Shown here: positions 1 through 12,353 of the stretch, one piece after another
Position numbering within the stretch: the stretch's first letter is position 1
Layout of the letters: every line of letters starts with the position of its first letter
NCBI GenBank assembly: GCA_029641185.1
Contig: JAPWGK010000020.1
Coordinates: 186,001 to 250,000, forward strand
Source of the DNA: Pseudofabraea citricarpa
Lineage: Eukaryota > Ascomycota > Leotiomycetes > Helotiales > Dermateaceae
DNA: 64,000 nucleotides
Reading direction: 5' to 3'
Position numbers and translations under genes: made by a program
The notes under the pieces: generated by a model
Told to the model about the DNA's origin: nothing
Seen by the model: only the letters and a program-made list of their open reading frames with translations
The model's database searches: none

Positions 1-217
1 CATTCAGCGCGTCAACGGCAACGGTGGCAACGGCAAAGGTGATGGTGTCGCGGGTCCCCATAAGCACACACTTGCCGAGAGTGATCGCGTCAAGAAGAAC
101 AGTGTTCAACGTTACCTCTTGAAGAAAGACAAAGAAGAAAAGAAGACCCAAGTAAGTATCGATTTCATCATGCCGGTTGAGTACACAATCTCTCTTTATT
201 GCCTTTTATGCCCCTGA
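1..217 (+). CDS. 3' part of an unidentified gene (partial)
   Basis: The frame starting at base 2 is open from the window edge and gives a basic, lysine-rich tail (RVKKNSVQRYLLKKDKEEKK). A good donor site, GTAAGT, follows codon CAA at base 151. If the intron is not used, the frame stops at 215-217. If it is used, an acceptor at 291-294 would give a stop within a few codons (310-312). I do not recognise the protein. The strand and the end are inferred only from the open frame and the donor; the gene could also end differently. Confidence 0.35.
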   Translation, partial: IQRVNGNGGNGKGDGVAGPHKHTLAESDRVKKNSVQRYLLKKDKEEKKTQVSIDFIMPVEYTISLYCLLCP

Positions 218-452
218 CTCAATCACATTTCGTCACCGCGGGAAAGCAATTACCGCTTCTAAGCGATGCCTCTTGTGGTACTCGTCTTCAACAGCATGAT
301 CGACGAGGATGATTTTTGAGAAATAAGTGGTTGAGGTAAATGGGTTAGGTATCATACAAAATTCTGTGGATTTTTATTATCTCTTCTACTTCTCTGTTAA
401 ATATAAATTCGAAAACCCACTTCCTTGATTTCTGTGGCATATTGCTTCAGAC

Positions 453-1395
453 ATGACTAACCCGGATAAACAGAAGACCTACCATAAGAAAGCTAGTGGT
501 GCTGCTCTTACAACTGTCCGAAAACATTCCAAGGAGAATGACTTAAAATTATTTGGAAGTTGTTTCTGGTTAGTAAATGAACAGCAAAAATCGACTGTTG
601 ACGTTCTGCTGATACTCTTGCAGTCCCTTTGTGCAACGCGTCTGGATAGCATTGGAGGCAAAGGGGCTTCAATACCAGTATATTGAGGTTGATCCATACA
701 AAAAACCTCAAGCGTTACTTGAAGTCAACCCAAGGGGTCTAATACCCGCCATACGTCATGGCGACTGGGGATGTGGTGAAAGCACTGTTCTCATGGAATA
801 TGTAAGTATGAATTTATCTCCAGTATAAACAATTTTGTTAATATTGCTGGTAGTTGGAGGATCTTGGCATCGGCAATCCACTTCTACCTCAGGGTAATCC
901 TCAACTTAGAGCTACCTGTCGGTTATGGAGTGACCATGTAAGTTAGTCTTATGAGCTTTTCTTCCGCATGTTAACTTTCATCAGATTAATCGGAAAATCA
1001 CACCGGCATTTTATCAATTGCTCCAAGCTCAGGACTTTGGAAAGCAAGCTGAGAGTACGAAGAAGCTCCAGGATGAAATTAAAAAGATTGTCGATGCTAG
1101 CGATCCACAAGGCCCCTTTTTCATTGGTCCACAATTGACTTATGTTGATATTCAATTTGCACCTTGGATGCTCCGTTGCTCCCGAGTCCTCAAACACTAT
1201 CGAGGCTGGCAAGATCCAATACCTGGTAGCCGATGGGGTCGTTGGATTGACGCTGTAGAAAGCAACGAGCATGTCAAGAGCACAACCAGTTTAGACGAGC
1301 TTTACATCGACAGCTATGAACGGTATGCCAAGAATCGACCTAATACGTCGGAACTTGCTGATGCTATAAATGATGGATTCTACAATCTACCTTGA
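453..1395 (+). CDS. Omega-type glutathione S-transferase
   Basis: Four exons (453-568, 624-801, 854-937, 985-1395) encode about 262 residues. Splicing the first intron restores the motif CPFVQRVWIALE, the N-terminal thioredoxin-fold motif of omega-class transferases with a catalytic cysteine instead of Tyr/Ser. It is followed by a NPRGLIPAI stretch (cis-Pro glutathione site) and GESTVLMEY (the E-S glutathione-binding pair). The all-helical C-terminal domain starts near residue 95. Family members reduce dehydroascorbate, mixed disulfides or arsenicals with glutathione, normally in the cytosol; the substrate here is not predictable. All introns are 47-55 nt. The start was chosen as the first ATG in frame with the Cys motif. 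Its 3' end faces the acetate kinase gene. The family is clear; omega versus a related Cys-class is a little less so. Confidence 0.88.
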
Positions 1396-1769
1396 TCATG
1401 TCAATCGTATATGGCGTCTGGGGTAATCGGTAATTTTCGGCGTGTATGGAGGATAATGAGGTTAATGACACAATGGCAAGTATTTGGCGATTAAAGTTGT
1501 AGTAGAATTTGCTACTTGCTATGAAGAGGAATCGAATTGCAATGTAGTATATATTACGCCATCAGAACCACCATGTTCATACTTTTGTTATTAGGCACGC
1601 TTACAAAAGTCAAGCTATGGAACTCTTTCATCTTAGTTCAATGCATTATGGTCTGTCACAATAAGCCAAATTATTATCAACTCGCATCAGTCAACATGTT
1701 CATATTATTCATTATGTATAAGTACACTCTATCTTTTTGGTATTGTCCTCCCAAGCTTCGCACGTCCTT
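1396..1769. other. Intergenic stretch between convergent genes
   Basis: This 374-bp AT-rich stretch lies between the stop codons of the glutathione transferase and acetate kinase genes. It should hold both 3' UTRs. I see no further gene in it. Confidence 0.6.
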
Positions 1770-3077
1770 CTAACCAAAGAGCTTCTCATCAACAGCACAG
1801 TACCTTGCCATCTCAAACTGTTCGTTTGTCTGACAAACCAAAGTTCTATGCTTTGCATCCTTCTTACCAACCTCTTGCACGACATCCTGAATCTTCTTCG
1901 CGTTCGCCTTTTCGTCGATCCCGAATCCTAAACAGGCAGCTTCTTCTGTAACTCTCTTTCTCAGCAAGTCACTCTTCTCACCAATCCCACCCGCGAACAC
2001 CAGTGCATCAACATTGCCATGTAACGTCACGTAGTAGCTACCCACGTAGTTACAAATCCGGTCGACGAAGATCTCAAAGGCGAGTTTGCACTTCGGGTCG
2101 TCGGAACTCGCTATTGTTCCGAAGTTTGTCGTTCCCGTTAAAGACTTCCAGCCGCTCTCCTTGTTCAAAATCTCTTCGGCGCGCGAAATGTGTAGTTCTT
2201 TGGTTGATGATGGAGACAGTTTACCTACGTTCGTTGCGTAGTGGAATACCAGACTAGGAGGGTTTTCATGTCAGCTTGATTTTGAAATGATAACCATAGA
2301 GATGTTATACCTTGGATCAACACTTCCACTTCTTGTTGCCCCGGGCAGGCCAGCCAGAGGCGTTAGGCCCATTGATGTATCGAGGGACTTGCCATTCTTG
2401 ATCGCACACGCACTGGCACCAGATCCGAGATGTAAGACGATAAGATTCGTGTCGCTCGGTTTTTTGCCTAGAAACTGAGCTACCTCTCTCGTGATGAACG
2501 AGTATGAAATGCCATGGAATCCATACTTCCTCAACTTGTTCTTCTCTGCGATCTCGAGGTCGATTGGGTAGGTAAAGATGTGCGGGGGTATAGTCTGGTG
2601 AAATTGACTGTCGAAGACTGCTACATTTCTCGCCTCAGGTAACTCCTTAATGCACGACTTGATAATCTCGAGCGCCGACGCATTGTGCAATGGTGCTAGA
2701 TCCGACAGAGCCTCGATGTGATGATACGTATCATCGGTGATAATCTGCGGCTCGCAATAATCACCACCGTGTACCACGCGGTGACAGGTGATGGCTATAT
2801 CTTCTTTCTTCGTAATCACATCCAAGTCGTTGTCGTTGACCAGAACGTCCAGCATATACTTGAAGGCTGCATTCTGCGAGTTGACCTTGGAATCCAACTC
2901 TTTGGCTTTGTACACCGAGTCGGTTCCGCGCGTGTACTTCAGTTGTGGTGGTGGTGAGGTCAGGCCGTCGATTTGGATCTCGGCTTTCTCGAGTGGTGCG
3001 GTGCCGACCGTTGCACTGTAGATGGAGATCTTGACAGAACTGGATCCAGCGTTGATGGAGAGGATGACTTTCGACAT
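1770..3077 (-). CDS. ackA: Acetate kinase
   Basis: Two exons (3077-2311, 2253-1770; 57-nt intron) encode about 416 residues, the usual length for the family. It interconverts acetyl phosphate + ADP with acetate + ATP in the cytosol. The N-terminus shows the ASKHA phosphate-binding motif ILSINAGSSSVK. Further on are CHRVVHGG, the HLGSGAS loop and DTSMGLTPLAGLPGATRSG, all conserved acetate-kinase segments. Splicing restores the segment SVDPSLVFHY, which supports the intron. The gene is divergent from the phosphoketolase gene 1.1 kb away. That enzyme makes acetyl phosphate, so the two very likely act as one pathway. In established knowledge, eukaryotic acetate kinase is limited to some fungi and protists and is typically paired with phosphoketolase. 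Confidence 0.96.
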
Positions 3078-4163
3078 GACGATGATGCCTCAAAGTATGG
3101 AGACAACTTTCAAACCGGCAAGAATTAATTTGGAGAATTCCAGCGGGTGCTCCTGGTGGGTTTTATTCTTTTTTTTTCCGTCTGCATCTGCCCCTCCATA
3201 AAGTCTCGAGCTTGGGGATCAGGAGATGACGTGCGGAAACCACTCAATCTCTTATCTGCTGCTTATCTATTGGTTGGCTGGACTGCCAGCGAGTTGACAT
3301 GCCACTTTCAGGCGATGAGAAGCCGTACGACTTTTCTTCTCCTCTGGCTTCGGACAACTCTTTTCCACTTATCCCGAAAGTGAAATAAATAATTAAACAA
3401 AAACTCATATTGTCTTTGATCTGGACGAAGTTCTATTTTGGATAGAGCTTTATGAGAATTTGTTGGAAGCGATGGTATTGGCTTCAAGGCAAACTATCAT
3501 AGAATGCCTTCGAACTACCTATAGTTCGGAACACAATCCTCCCAAATCATTTTCATCTCAAGGCACAAGCTTCGCGTAAACAACACTATCCTGAGTGGTG
3601 AAAAGCCTTTCGTAGCAAAGGCGAGAGCAAGAGCAAGAGCGAGAAACGGTGGTTCTAAGCGACGACGAGGCTGAGGACAACCCCTCCTTGATAGCCTTAT
3701 CGTCCCGATGGCACAAACTCGAAAGCTCAACGTCATAGCTCCAGCACAATGCAAGCTTAGAAGCCACTTATCCATTAGAAACCCACGAAACTAATGTATC
3801 ATGATTGCAAGGCTTAACGTGTCGTGTTCTAGAACCAAAGCTGCATGACCAATTTGATTTGCCCGAATGTCCCGTCGTCTCGATAAACAGTGACGCAGCC
3901 TTCTCAGCTTGTGGCTAACAAGGCTACTACTACGCAAGCAAGAAAATCGAAAATACAAATCGTCCTGCATTCTTCAAATTACACCATACCAACCTCCCTA
4001 GTGATCCCATTAAAGAACCTCTTTCCCAACTACCTCGGTCTTCCTTCTTCTGCTTCTATTGAACTCGAGCTCCTCAACCCTTTCATCTCCGAGTTAAAGT
4101 CATCTCGAGGCACTGACATCATACCGTTTAAGAATCTTTCAAACAACTGGAACAGCTGCAAAT
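3078..4163. promoter_or_regulatory. Divergent control region between acetate kinase and phosphoketolase
   Basis: This 1.09-kb gap separates the two divergent start codons, so it must hold both promoters and both 5' leaders. No long conserved frame is evident in it. The stretch next to the phosphoketolase start (about 3900-4160) is C/T- and A-rich, like a fungal 5' UTR. I could not assign specific operator sites. Confidence 0.55.
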
Positions 4164-7100
4164 ATGCCAGGCGAGGAGATAGATCGCCCCAATCCAAAGG
4201 CGCTGCCTTCTCTTATCCCAGACGACGTGTTATCGTTAGCCATCAAGCTTGAGAAGCTTCAGATCAACGAGGATGACCTGAAAGGATTAGAGGAATTCCG
4301 TAGGGCTAGTAACTATATCGCTGCTGGTATGTCTGTTATTTGATTGCACTGAATCAAGAAGAATTGCAAATGGTACATTCTCTTTCACTGCACTCTCAGC
4401 TAACTTGACTGCAGCTATGATCTTTCTTAGCGACAATGCCATGATGGAGAGAGATCTCACATTTGACGATATCAAACCGAGGTAAGCTAGCACCAGAAGT
4501 ACAAGCCATACAGCCATCAATTTCTAATTTGTCAGACTACTAGGACATTGGGGAACCTGCCCTGGCCTTACTCTCGTCTATGCACATCTCAACTACCTAC
4601 AGCGGAAAAACAACGTGGACCTAGTTTACATCGTAGGACCTGGACATGGAGCGCCAGCAATTCTAGCTTCTCTGTGGCTTGAAGGAAGTCTGGAAAAGTT
4701 TTATCCTGAGTATAGCAATACCAAAGAAGGACTACACAACTTGATCACTGGTTTCAGCACACCCCATGGTTTCCCAAGTCACATCAACTCGGAAACACCC
4801 GGCGCGTTGCATGAAGGTGGTGAACTGGGTTATGCTCTCTCCGTGGCTTTCGGTGCTGTGATGGATAAACCTGACTTGGTTGTTGCTTGCGTTATTGGTG
4901 ATGGTGAGGCTGAAAGTGGTCCAACTGCTACGTAAGTTATTGAATTTCAAGTATGCTGGATCAGAGGCTAACAATTATAGAGCATGGGTAAGTTCATTTT
5001 ATTATTCAATATGCCTACATGGGGTCTACTGCCCCTCTTGAATTTGGCTGTTCTCAGGCATGGTGAATGCAGATCCTCTGTCACAGTGACAACCATGAAT
5101 TTCAAGTTTACTCGAGCTTTCTTAAGCCTTGCGAGAATTTTAACCTTCTGATTCAAATGCACAGTTTCTCGTTACTAACAATTTTAATAGCACGCGGCGA
5201 AATATATTGAACCTGCCGAATCCGGTGCAGTCATTCCGATCGTTCACGTTAATGGATTCAAGATTTCCGAGCGGACGATATATGGATGTATGGACGACAA
5301 GGAAATGGTGACTCTATTTACCGGCTATGGCTATCAGTGCAGGTTTGTGGAAGATCTAGAAGACATTGTGAGTATATCTCTACTCCGTAGTCAAAAAAAT
5401 ACATTAACTTTAAACAAGGACCGCGACCTTGCAACCAGTATGCAATGGGCTCTCGATGAGATCCACACGATTCAAAAGGCAGCTAGATCTGGCAAACCAA
5501 TAATGAAGCCCAGATGGCCTGTACTTATCATGCGAACACCCAAAGGCTGGAGTGGTCCAAAGAAGGTCGATGGCGAGTTTGTTGAAGGAAGCTTTCACGC
5601 CCATCAGGTTCCTCTCATGGCCGCAAAATCCAACAAAGACCAACTGGCTGATTTACAGAAATGGCTCTTGTCATATGGACCAGCTAAGCTCTTTACCGAG
5701 ACTGGTGATGTGACAGACTCTATCAAGAGTATTATTCCCGTTGAGTCTAAGAATAAGCTTGGTCAGCGTGTCGAGACATACAACAGCCATGAGCCGTTGA
5801 ATGTGCCTGATTGGAAGAAATATGGCGCGGAGAAGGGCTCAGAAGTTAGCTGTATGAAAGCTATTGGAGATCTTCTCGACCAGGCTCTACAAGACAACCC
5901 GAAATCCCTCCGGCTATTCTCCCCCGATGAACTGGTCAGCAACAAGCTTGATGCTGTTCTTAATCATACTGGTCGAAATTTTCAATGGGATGAGTTCTCT
6001 CATGCTCAAGGTGGGAGAGTAATTGAAATCCTTAGCGAGCATACTTGCCAAGGGATGATGCAAGGTAAGAAATAACCCAAGTGATCTAAATCAGTATTAA
6101 CAAAAGAAGGGTATACTTTGACTGGAAGGACTGGTATCTTCCCATCTTATGAATCTTTCTTGGGCATCATTCATACCATGATGATCCAATACAGCAAGTT
6201 CAATAAGATGGCTCGCGAGACTTCTTGGAGGGGAGACATTTCCAGTCTCAACTATATCGAGACCAGTACCTGGACTCGGCAAGAACACAACGGATTCTCT
6301 CATCAGAATCCCTCATTTATTGGTGCCGTTCTCAACCTGAAACCTACAGCTGCTCGTGTCTATCTTCCACCTGATGCGGTAAGTTTGACGTCCTTGACCC
6401 ATCTGATTTTAGCTGATTTTCCAAGAATACCTTCTTATCCACGCTTGCACACTGCTTGAGATCAAAGAACTACGTCAACTTGATGGTTGGATCAAAACAA
6501 CCTCAACCAGTATTCCTGTCGGTTGAAGAGGCTGAAAAGCACTGTCAGGCAGGAGCAAGTATCTGGAAGTTTGCAAGCACCGACGACGGACTGGATCCCG
6601 ATGTAGTTCTGGTCGGTATTGGATCAGAGCTCATGTTCGAAGTAGTGGTCGCTGCAGCAATCCTCAAGAGAAAGTGTCCTGCTCTTCGGGTACGGGTGAT
6701 CAACGTGACGGATTTGATGATTCTGGAAGCCGAGACGCTGCATCCCCATTCCCTCACAAACGAGGAGTTTGATGCTTTGTTTTCATCCGATAGACCCATA
6801 CATTTCAACTACCACGGCTACTCGGGTGAGATCAAGGGGCTCTTGTTCGGTCGAAAGAACCTCGATCGCGTCTCGATTGAATGCTATAAAGAGGTATGTA
6901 AATTTTTCTTAGGCCCAGAAAGCAGTACTGACACGGGATCTTTTCCAGGAAGGAAGCACCACTACCCCGTTCGATATGATGCTCCGTAACAACGTCAGCA
7001 GATATCACATCATGGAAGCAGCCATCAAAGGTGGAGCGAAGCATAATCCACAAGTCGCGCTGGATATGACGACCCTCCTTGCGGACATCAAGCATCAGGT

Positions 7101-7303
7101 TACTAAAGTGCATGATTACATCATGTCTACTGGAAAGGGTAAATCGGCTTTCTCCTTGGCTCCGTTTCTGAAGTTTGACTGATTTTGATGTAGATCCTGA
7201 TGGAACATTCGATGTCCCAAGGTTCGAGGGAACAGCCTTTGATGGTGGGTCGAAGGACCAGGGAAAGGAAGGATCGAAGGAGGATGGTTTCTTTGTTAAC
7301 TAA
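4164..7303 (+). CDS. xfp: Phosphoketolase (xylulose-5-P/fructose-6-P)
   Basis: Ten exons (4164-4326, 4415-4481, 4536-4931, 4981-4987, 5191-5367, 5419-6064, 6107-6378, 6426-6893, 6949-7138, 7194-7303) give about 831 residues. This thiamine-diphosphate enzyme splits xylulose 5-P (or fructose 6-P) with phosphate into acetyl phosphate and an aldose phosphate. Visible family segments are RASNYIAAAMIFL, GHWGTCPG, GPGHGAP near residue 110, the ThDP/Mg motif GDGEAESGP near 200, TAWH, and the C-terminal NNVSRYH. The fourth exon is only 7 nt, yet it is needed to build the conserved TAWH segment; the intron after it is 203 nt, the longest in the gene. The start ATG lies in frame with a short acidic leader, 1.1 kb from the divergent acetate kinase. 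The family and pathway are secure; exact borders at AAG acceptors (5418, 6106) are less so. Confidence 0.94.
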
Positions 7304-8400
7304 ATCAACGAGGGGTGAAGAAGAGTCGAGGAGTATAGCGTATGAAAAATGGAACTTATATCTTGTATTTGTAAGGTATTATGGAATGAAACAGTATTTA
7401 TTCAGTTGGATTTTCCAAAATAGTGCTTGCTGCTACCTTATTGCGTCTTATTTATCCGATATCTCTAGATGATACATGTTTTTATACAGTGTGAAGGGGG
7501 TATCTTGGTTGTTTGGTTTGTTGATATGTCTCGGGTATATCTAAGCTCGATATTACCAACTATATGGATTGACATATATATATATATATATAAGACAATT
7601 GATATAATCTTGGTTAAAGAAAGTGACCGAATAAAATATATCCGATAGACTATTGTAATGAGATTTGAGAAGTTAACAGGTTAATAACTAGAAAGTATTT
7701 AGGGGGAAGAAAGAAAAGGAAAGAAAAGAAAACAGTAGCTTAATGTAAATATATTACATACCCGTATGCTTGTGAGAAGATTATTCACCAGTATACCTAT
7801 ATAATTGATACACCAAATACCTATCCTCTATAGAGCTATAATAGTACCCACCAAAGTACCTTCACTAGGAGAGAGAAGCACCTCGGGCACCTGTATTATA
7901 AGACTTATATATTTTCTATTCTAGTATATTGCCTGGAGCAAATTAAGATATATCATAACATAAGGTCCTTATTCCCCCTTCCGCGTTCCCCGTTCCCTAT
8001 TCTCCTCCTCCTTCTCCGCTTTATCACAAGTATTTCTCCTTCTTCTCCCTACCGGCCCCCTCTTTAGCAACCGTCCTGCTTAAAGATATGGTACGCAAGG
8101 AGAAAACTCCCCCTATTAAAAAAAAAGCCGCAGGAGAAGAAACTAGAACGATCCTAACCACGACAAAAAGCCCTCTCCCTCTTTACCATCATACCTATCC
8201 AAGATAGTTGCCTATCAATTATCGTCATAAAACTATAGCACCACATATACAGGAGTATCAAGCCCCCTCGCTCTCCTTATTTCTCTCTTTCCACGGCATT
8301 CCCTCCTCGGGCTATACATACTCAAGAGAAACTCTACACGAGGAGAACCTTGTCTATTTACCCTACTCTTCCCTCACCCAGTAAAAGTGCAGAATAGGGA
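7304..8400. other. AT-rich gene-less stretch
   Basis: After the phosphoketolase stop and its likely 3' UTR, the sequence becomes rich in A/T and in TpA, with many stop codons in all frames. I find no protein motif. It could be decayed repeat sequence, but no terminal repeats or transposase motifs were seen. Confidence 0.5.
7573..7593. repeat. (TA)n microsatellite
   Basis: About ten uninterrupted TA units lie inside the AT-rich stretch. Confidence 0.85.
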
Positions 8401-8628
8401 ATTAAGAGTTGCAAGTGTAACATAAAAGGAGGAAGATAGAGAGAGAAAGATGGAAACCACACCACAAGGACAGACAGAAGAAGCGGCGCAAAAGGTGAAT
8501 TTGCTCGTGATAAACATGATAAGAGGCGACGGAACATTTTCTCCTCAAAAAGCCACAAGCACACCCTCAGCACGAACCATGTCAAGCCACCACATCGGGA
8601 TCATATCGTACATCATTTTGTAGCGGCA

Positions 8629-8644
8629 TACAGTAGGTACTGTA
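8629..8644. repeat. Inverted repeat TACAGTA-GG-TACTGTA
   Basis: Perfect 7-bp arms around a 2-bp spacer form a palindromic element. Related TACTGTAC or TACAGTAC sites recur at about 9850, 10518, 10660, 12270, 12920 and 12963. Confidence 0.8.
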
Positions 8645-10775
8645 GGTGGCTTGCTAGCTGCAGGGCGCTCTCGTGATGGCTGTTGGACTGGCTCGGAAAA
8701 GGCACCCCCAGCCCCAGACTCGTTTTTTGTTGTGGGGTCAACTTGGAGTGTTCACTCACTTCACCTCACTAGCACTAGCCAGACCAGAGATGCACGAGAG
8801 GCGAGAGCGAGCGCTGGAGTTGAGAACGCTAAGGAGAAGTAAGGTAATTATTTCCCAGATTGTTTTACCAGGCTGAACGAAGCCAGCCACCAGATGAAAG
8901 GCTACGGCAGATACCTACACATCAGCGACAAAGTCTCGGAGAGAGGTTGTAATCGTTCTGGAAGAAAAAAGGTGACGTGTGAAGGATAAGGAGATATAAC
9001 TCATTACCATGGAATATGCAACCGAAACTGGGTCTGAGACATTGCCACCGAGGCTTCCCATTATGAGAAGGGCGAGAGAAAAACGACACTTCAACGAAAA
9101 TAAGGTAATTGAAGAGAAGTTGGGTCAACTTCCTAGCACCAACCACGCTTCGGTTAGGCGGCGGCTTGATCTAATAGGTTGGTCGGAGCGTGGTCAGCGG
9201 AAACCATCTGAAGCATAAAAGGGTGTACCGAACCATCATATGCAAATCGCACTATGGAATTTAATAGGGTGGTTCGCGTAGGCCCTAGAAAACCATGTTA
9301 TTTGTAGGCTTGGGAGGTGACCCTGCGGCATCGAAAAGCCGGTTTGTTCATAGCGGGGAAGCGAAGAGGCGACTCGCTCAAAAGTAAACGTTCCTCGAGA
9401 GCACGAAAGCATGAAACGAGTTGGTAAACGCTTGATCATCTTGAAATAAATCAGGAGATTTGTGCTGTATGCAGACGGGATACGCTTCGGTTGGCGCGCC
9501 TTGGATGAACCTTCTTTTAATCACCCGCAGACAGCAGACTGTAAGTTCTCCAGAAAAGTCCGATTGGAAAGTATAACACCATGGTTCGTTCCTCCTGCGA
9601 CGCGACGCGAAACAAAACTCTGGCAGCTGAACGCGCCCAAGATGACTGCGCTGCTCGCGAGAAGGCTGTGGTTGCGATGACGGGTCGTGAGTTTATGCTG
9701 GGAGTCGGGCTCGTGCGATCCGGAAGAATTGGGGAAGGATGAATGGGAATCTCTGAAAATTGCATCCCCGTCATCTTCTGTGCTTTCGTCTCGTTCCGGA
9801 TCGAGTGCAGGATGCAGGACGAGAGACTCTCGGATCAGTGGGATGTCAGGGTACTGTACCGGCTGGGGGCCAATGTGGTGGTGGTTGTGGTGTGAGCACT
9901 TCCACACTCGAGTGCAGTGCAGCATGTACTGTATGATATTGGGTATGCTGCCAGGCCATTATTGGTGGTTGGATAGAGGGGTACCGACAGCCGCTGGATT
10001 CTTTTGGGAGAGACGGAAGGGGTCCTCTCCCAAACCGGTGCTCGACTCCTCCCTCCCCTCTGGCCCTTCGGCGACGGGTGACTTTCCTCTCAGCAAGAAG
10101 AGCGAGAAGAAGAGTCTCGACTGCTCATTACAACGGGCCCGGGTGGGTCAGTGCTGACATGACGTATGAAGAAATGATGAGCGATCGCTGACAAGAAGCC
10201 TGTAAGGGTCTCAGGGTCCTCTTCTACGTGTCTGCTTCATTGGGCGTAGGGAGGAACTTTTGCTCGGGGAAGGCTTGCAGCGTTCCCACTTCCCTGCTGC
10301 CGAGTCGTCTGCAGCAGCAGCGGCAGCAGCAGCAGTGCAGGCGGTGCAGGCGGTGCAGCTGCCACGCATGACCCTCTTACCGCATTTCTCAAATCTGCCG
10401 TGTTACAACTCTCAACCAACCTTACGTGGCTGGCCTTCCCCGTGCGACAGGTGTTCGGTGTTCAGTAGTAGTGTCCCGGAGTGATTCCTCCTGCCGAAAG
10501 TAACTGCCTCTGTAGTCTGTACAGTATCTGTCGGTCGCTGGCAAACTCTAAATGAATGATGTGTGGGCGCGGGCGGCTATCGAATTCTCAGATGTGCTCT
10601 GTGTTAATACTACAGTTCGGTACATGGTGATGATGAAACGGGGTAAAGGCGGGAGGGTACAGTACCGAATACGGTGGGATTGGATTAATTGTTCCTCCGC
10701 AGACAAGAGGGAGAGGGGTGATCCTGCTTGGTGAGTCGTCGAGTTGAGTTTGGGGGAGGGGGGTGGGATGTGATG

Positions 10776-10830
10776 TTGGTGGTGGTGGTGGTGGTGGTTG
10801 TTGTGTTGGTGAGTTGAGTTGAGTTGAGTT
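10776..10830. repeat. (GGT)n and (GAGTT)n microsatellites
   Basis: A run of about seven GGT units is followed within 15 bp by four tandem GAGTT units. Confidence 0.85.
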
Positions 10831-11825
10831 GGTTGCGTCGCTCAGATGCTCAGATGCTCAGTCAGGCTTCCGGACCCGCCAGTCTGTCACTCAATCAGGG
10901 AGGAACAACCGTAATCAGCAAAACTAACTTAAAAAGTAAGCATCGCTTAAAGTGTCCGAGGTCGCTTAGTTGGGAGACCCTGGTGGCTTTGACTTTTCGG
11001 CCCCAACTTTTTTTCTCGATGACAGACCAAAAGCTCGATCATCTGCGGAAGTGTGATGTCATCTGCTCGTCCCTGAAGCTCGGGGGGATTTGGAACTGAT
11101 TCCTGCACCGGGTCAAGCAGAAACTTCTTGATGGCTGAGCTTGGGTATTTTCTGGTCATGCCGTGTGTATCGCTTTCTGCGAAGGAGATGGATGGACATC
11201 AGCAATGCAAGATGCGAGAAGAGACTTCCCCATGGACTTGTTTGACAGGTGATGAGAAAGGGTTAAAAAAAAATAAAAAAATAAAAAAAACCGTCAGAAG
11301 CTTTGGCCATGGCTTGGACCCTTTGATGCCGAAAGTCTGTGGCCGAGGTGGCCGAGGTGGCCTGTGAGAAGAAGTTCGAGGTCTGCAAAGCCACACAACA
11401 CAACACCACACCACACGACACCACATAACACAGCCAGCACAACAACACAATAAAACACAACAACAGGAATGCGGTCGGCACAGGTACAACAGCACCAAAA
11501 CAGGCTTCCTCTGAGACAAGAACAGCGGGCGGTGAGAAGGGATTAGGGGACGGTAGGGGAGGTAAGGGTGGGTTGAGGATGATTCGTCTTGGCTCTGCTG
11601 ACCTTTTTCTGGCCAGACCTTTTGATCGACACAGCAAGCAAGATTGCGGAGAGCTCTCCGACCCTATCACTTTCTGCTCCACACCACGATTCCACCCACT
11701 GACCCAGCGTCTGTTCGATCCTTTCTAGCGCCCGTGCCCGGAGAGGACTCCGTCTGCTCCGCGCCAGCATCCAGCATGGTCAGCCATGGAGGTTGAGCCC
11801 AATCCCAATCAATAACTGGACCTCG

Positions 11826-11847
11826 GAGAGAGAGAGAGAGAGAGAGG
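11826..11847. repeat. (AG)n microsatellite
   Basis: An almost perfect AG run of about 20 bp, next to further GA-rich sequence to about 11900. Confidence 0.85.
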
Positions 11848-12309
11848 CGAGGGAAGGGATGCAGAGGATGGAGGAGATGGAGATGGAGATGGAGAGAATC
11901 GTCGACACTACTGTATGGGGATTGGGGAAGCTGTTGGTACTGCCAATTGACCGGCTCTGCGACCCTGCGACCTTGGTGACCCTGCGCACGCCTCGGATGC
12001 CCGTGGATCGCGACCGAGGGCGATGTGATAGTAGTGTGAAAGCTGGTGATCGAGATTGGGATGTATCTGATCCGATTTTGGGCGTGGGTGTCCCCCGTAC
12101 GAGGCATGGGATCGCCAAGGGCGGACCCTTTTTCGAGAAGATGGACGATTCCCAGTTTCTGCGCTGCCTTGTTTCTGCCTCCTCTCTCTCTGCTGAGGGT
12201 TGTGTGAGTGGTATGAGTGGTATAGTGGTGGCATAGTGGCATGCATGCCCAGATGTCCAGATGCCCATCCAGTACTGTACTGGACATGTACTTCCCACGC
12301 GAGGCGCCG

Positions 12310-12353
12310 TCACCATCACCATCACCATCACCGTCACTGTCACTGTCACCGTC
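12310..12353. repeat. (CACCAT)n/(CACYGT)n tandem repeat
   Basis: Hexamer-type repeat CACCAT that drifts into CACTGT and CACCGT units. Confidence 0.8.

Noticed and set aside
7500..8350. Transposon or LTR in the AT-rich stretch
   Set aside because: No terminal repeats, target-site duplication or transposase/reverse-transcriptase motif could be seen by eye; left as AT-rich DNA.
9687..10157. Plus-strand frame of 156 codons
   Set aside because: Composition is Trp/Cys/Gly-rich as from GC-skewed non-coding DNA, with no motif and no splice partners.
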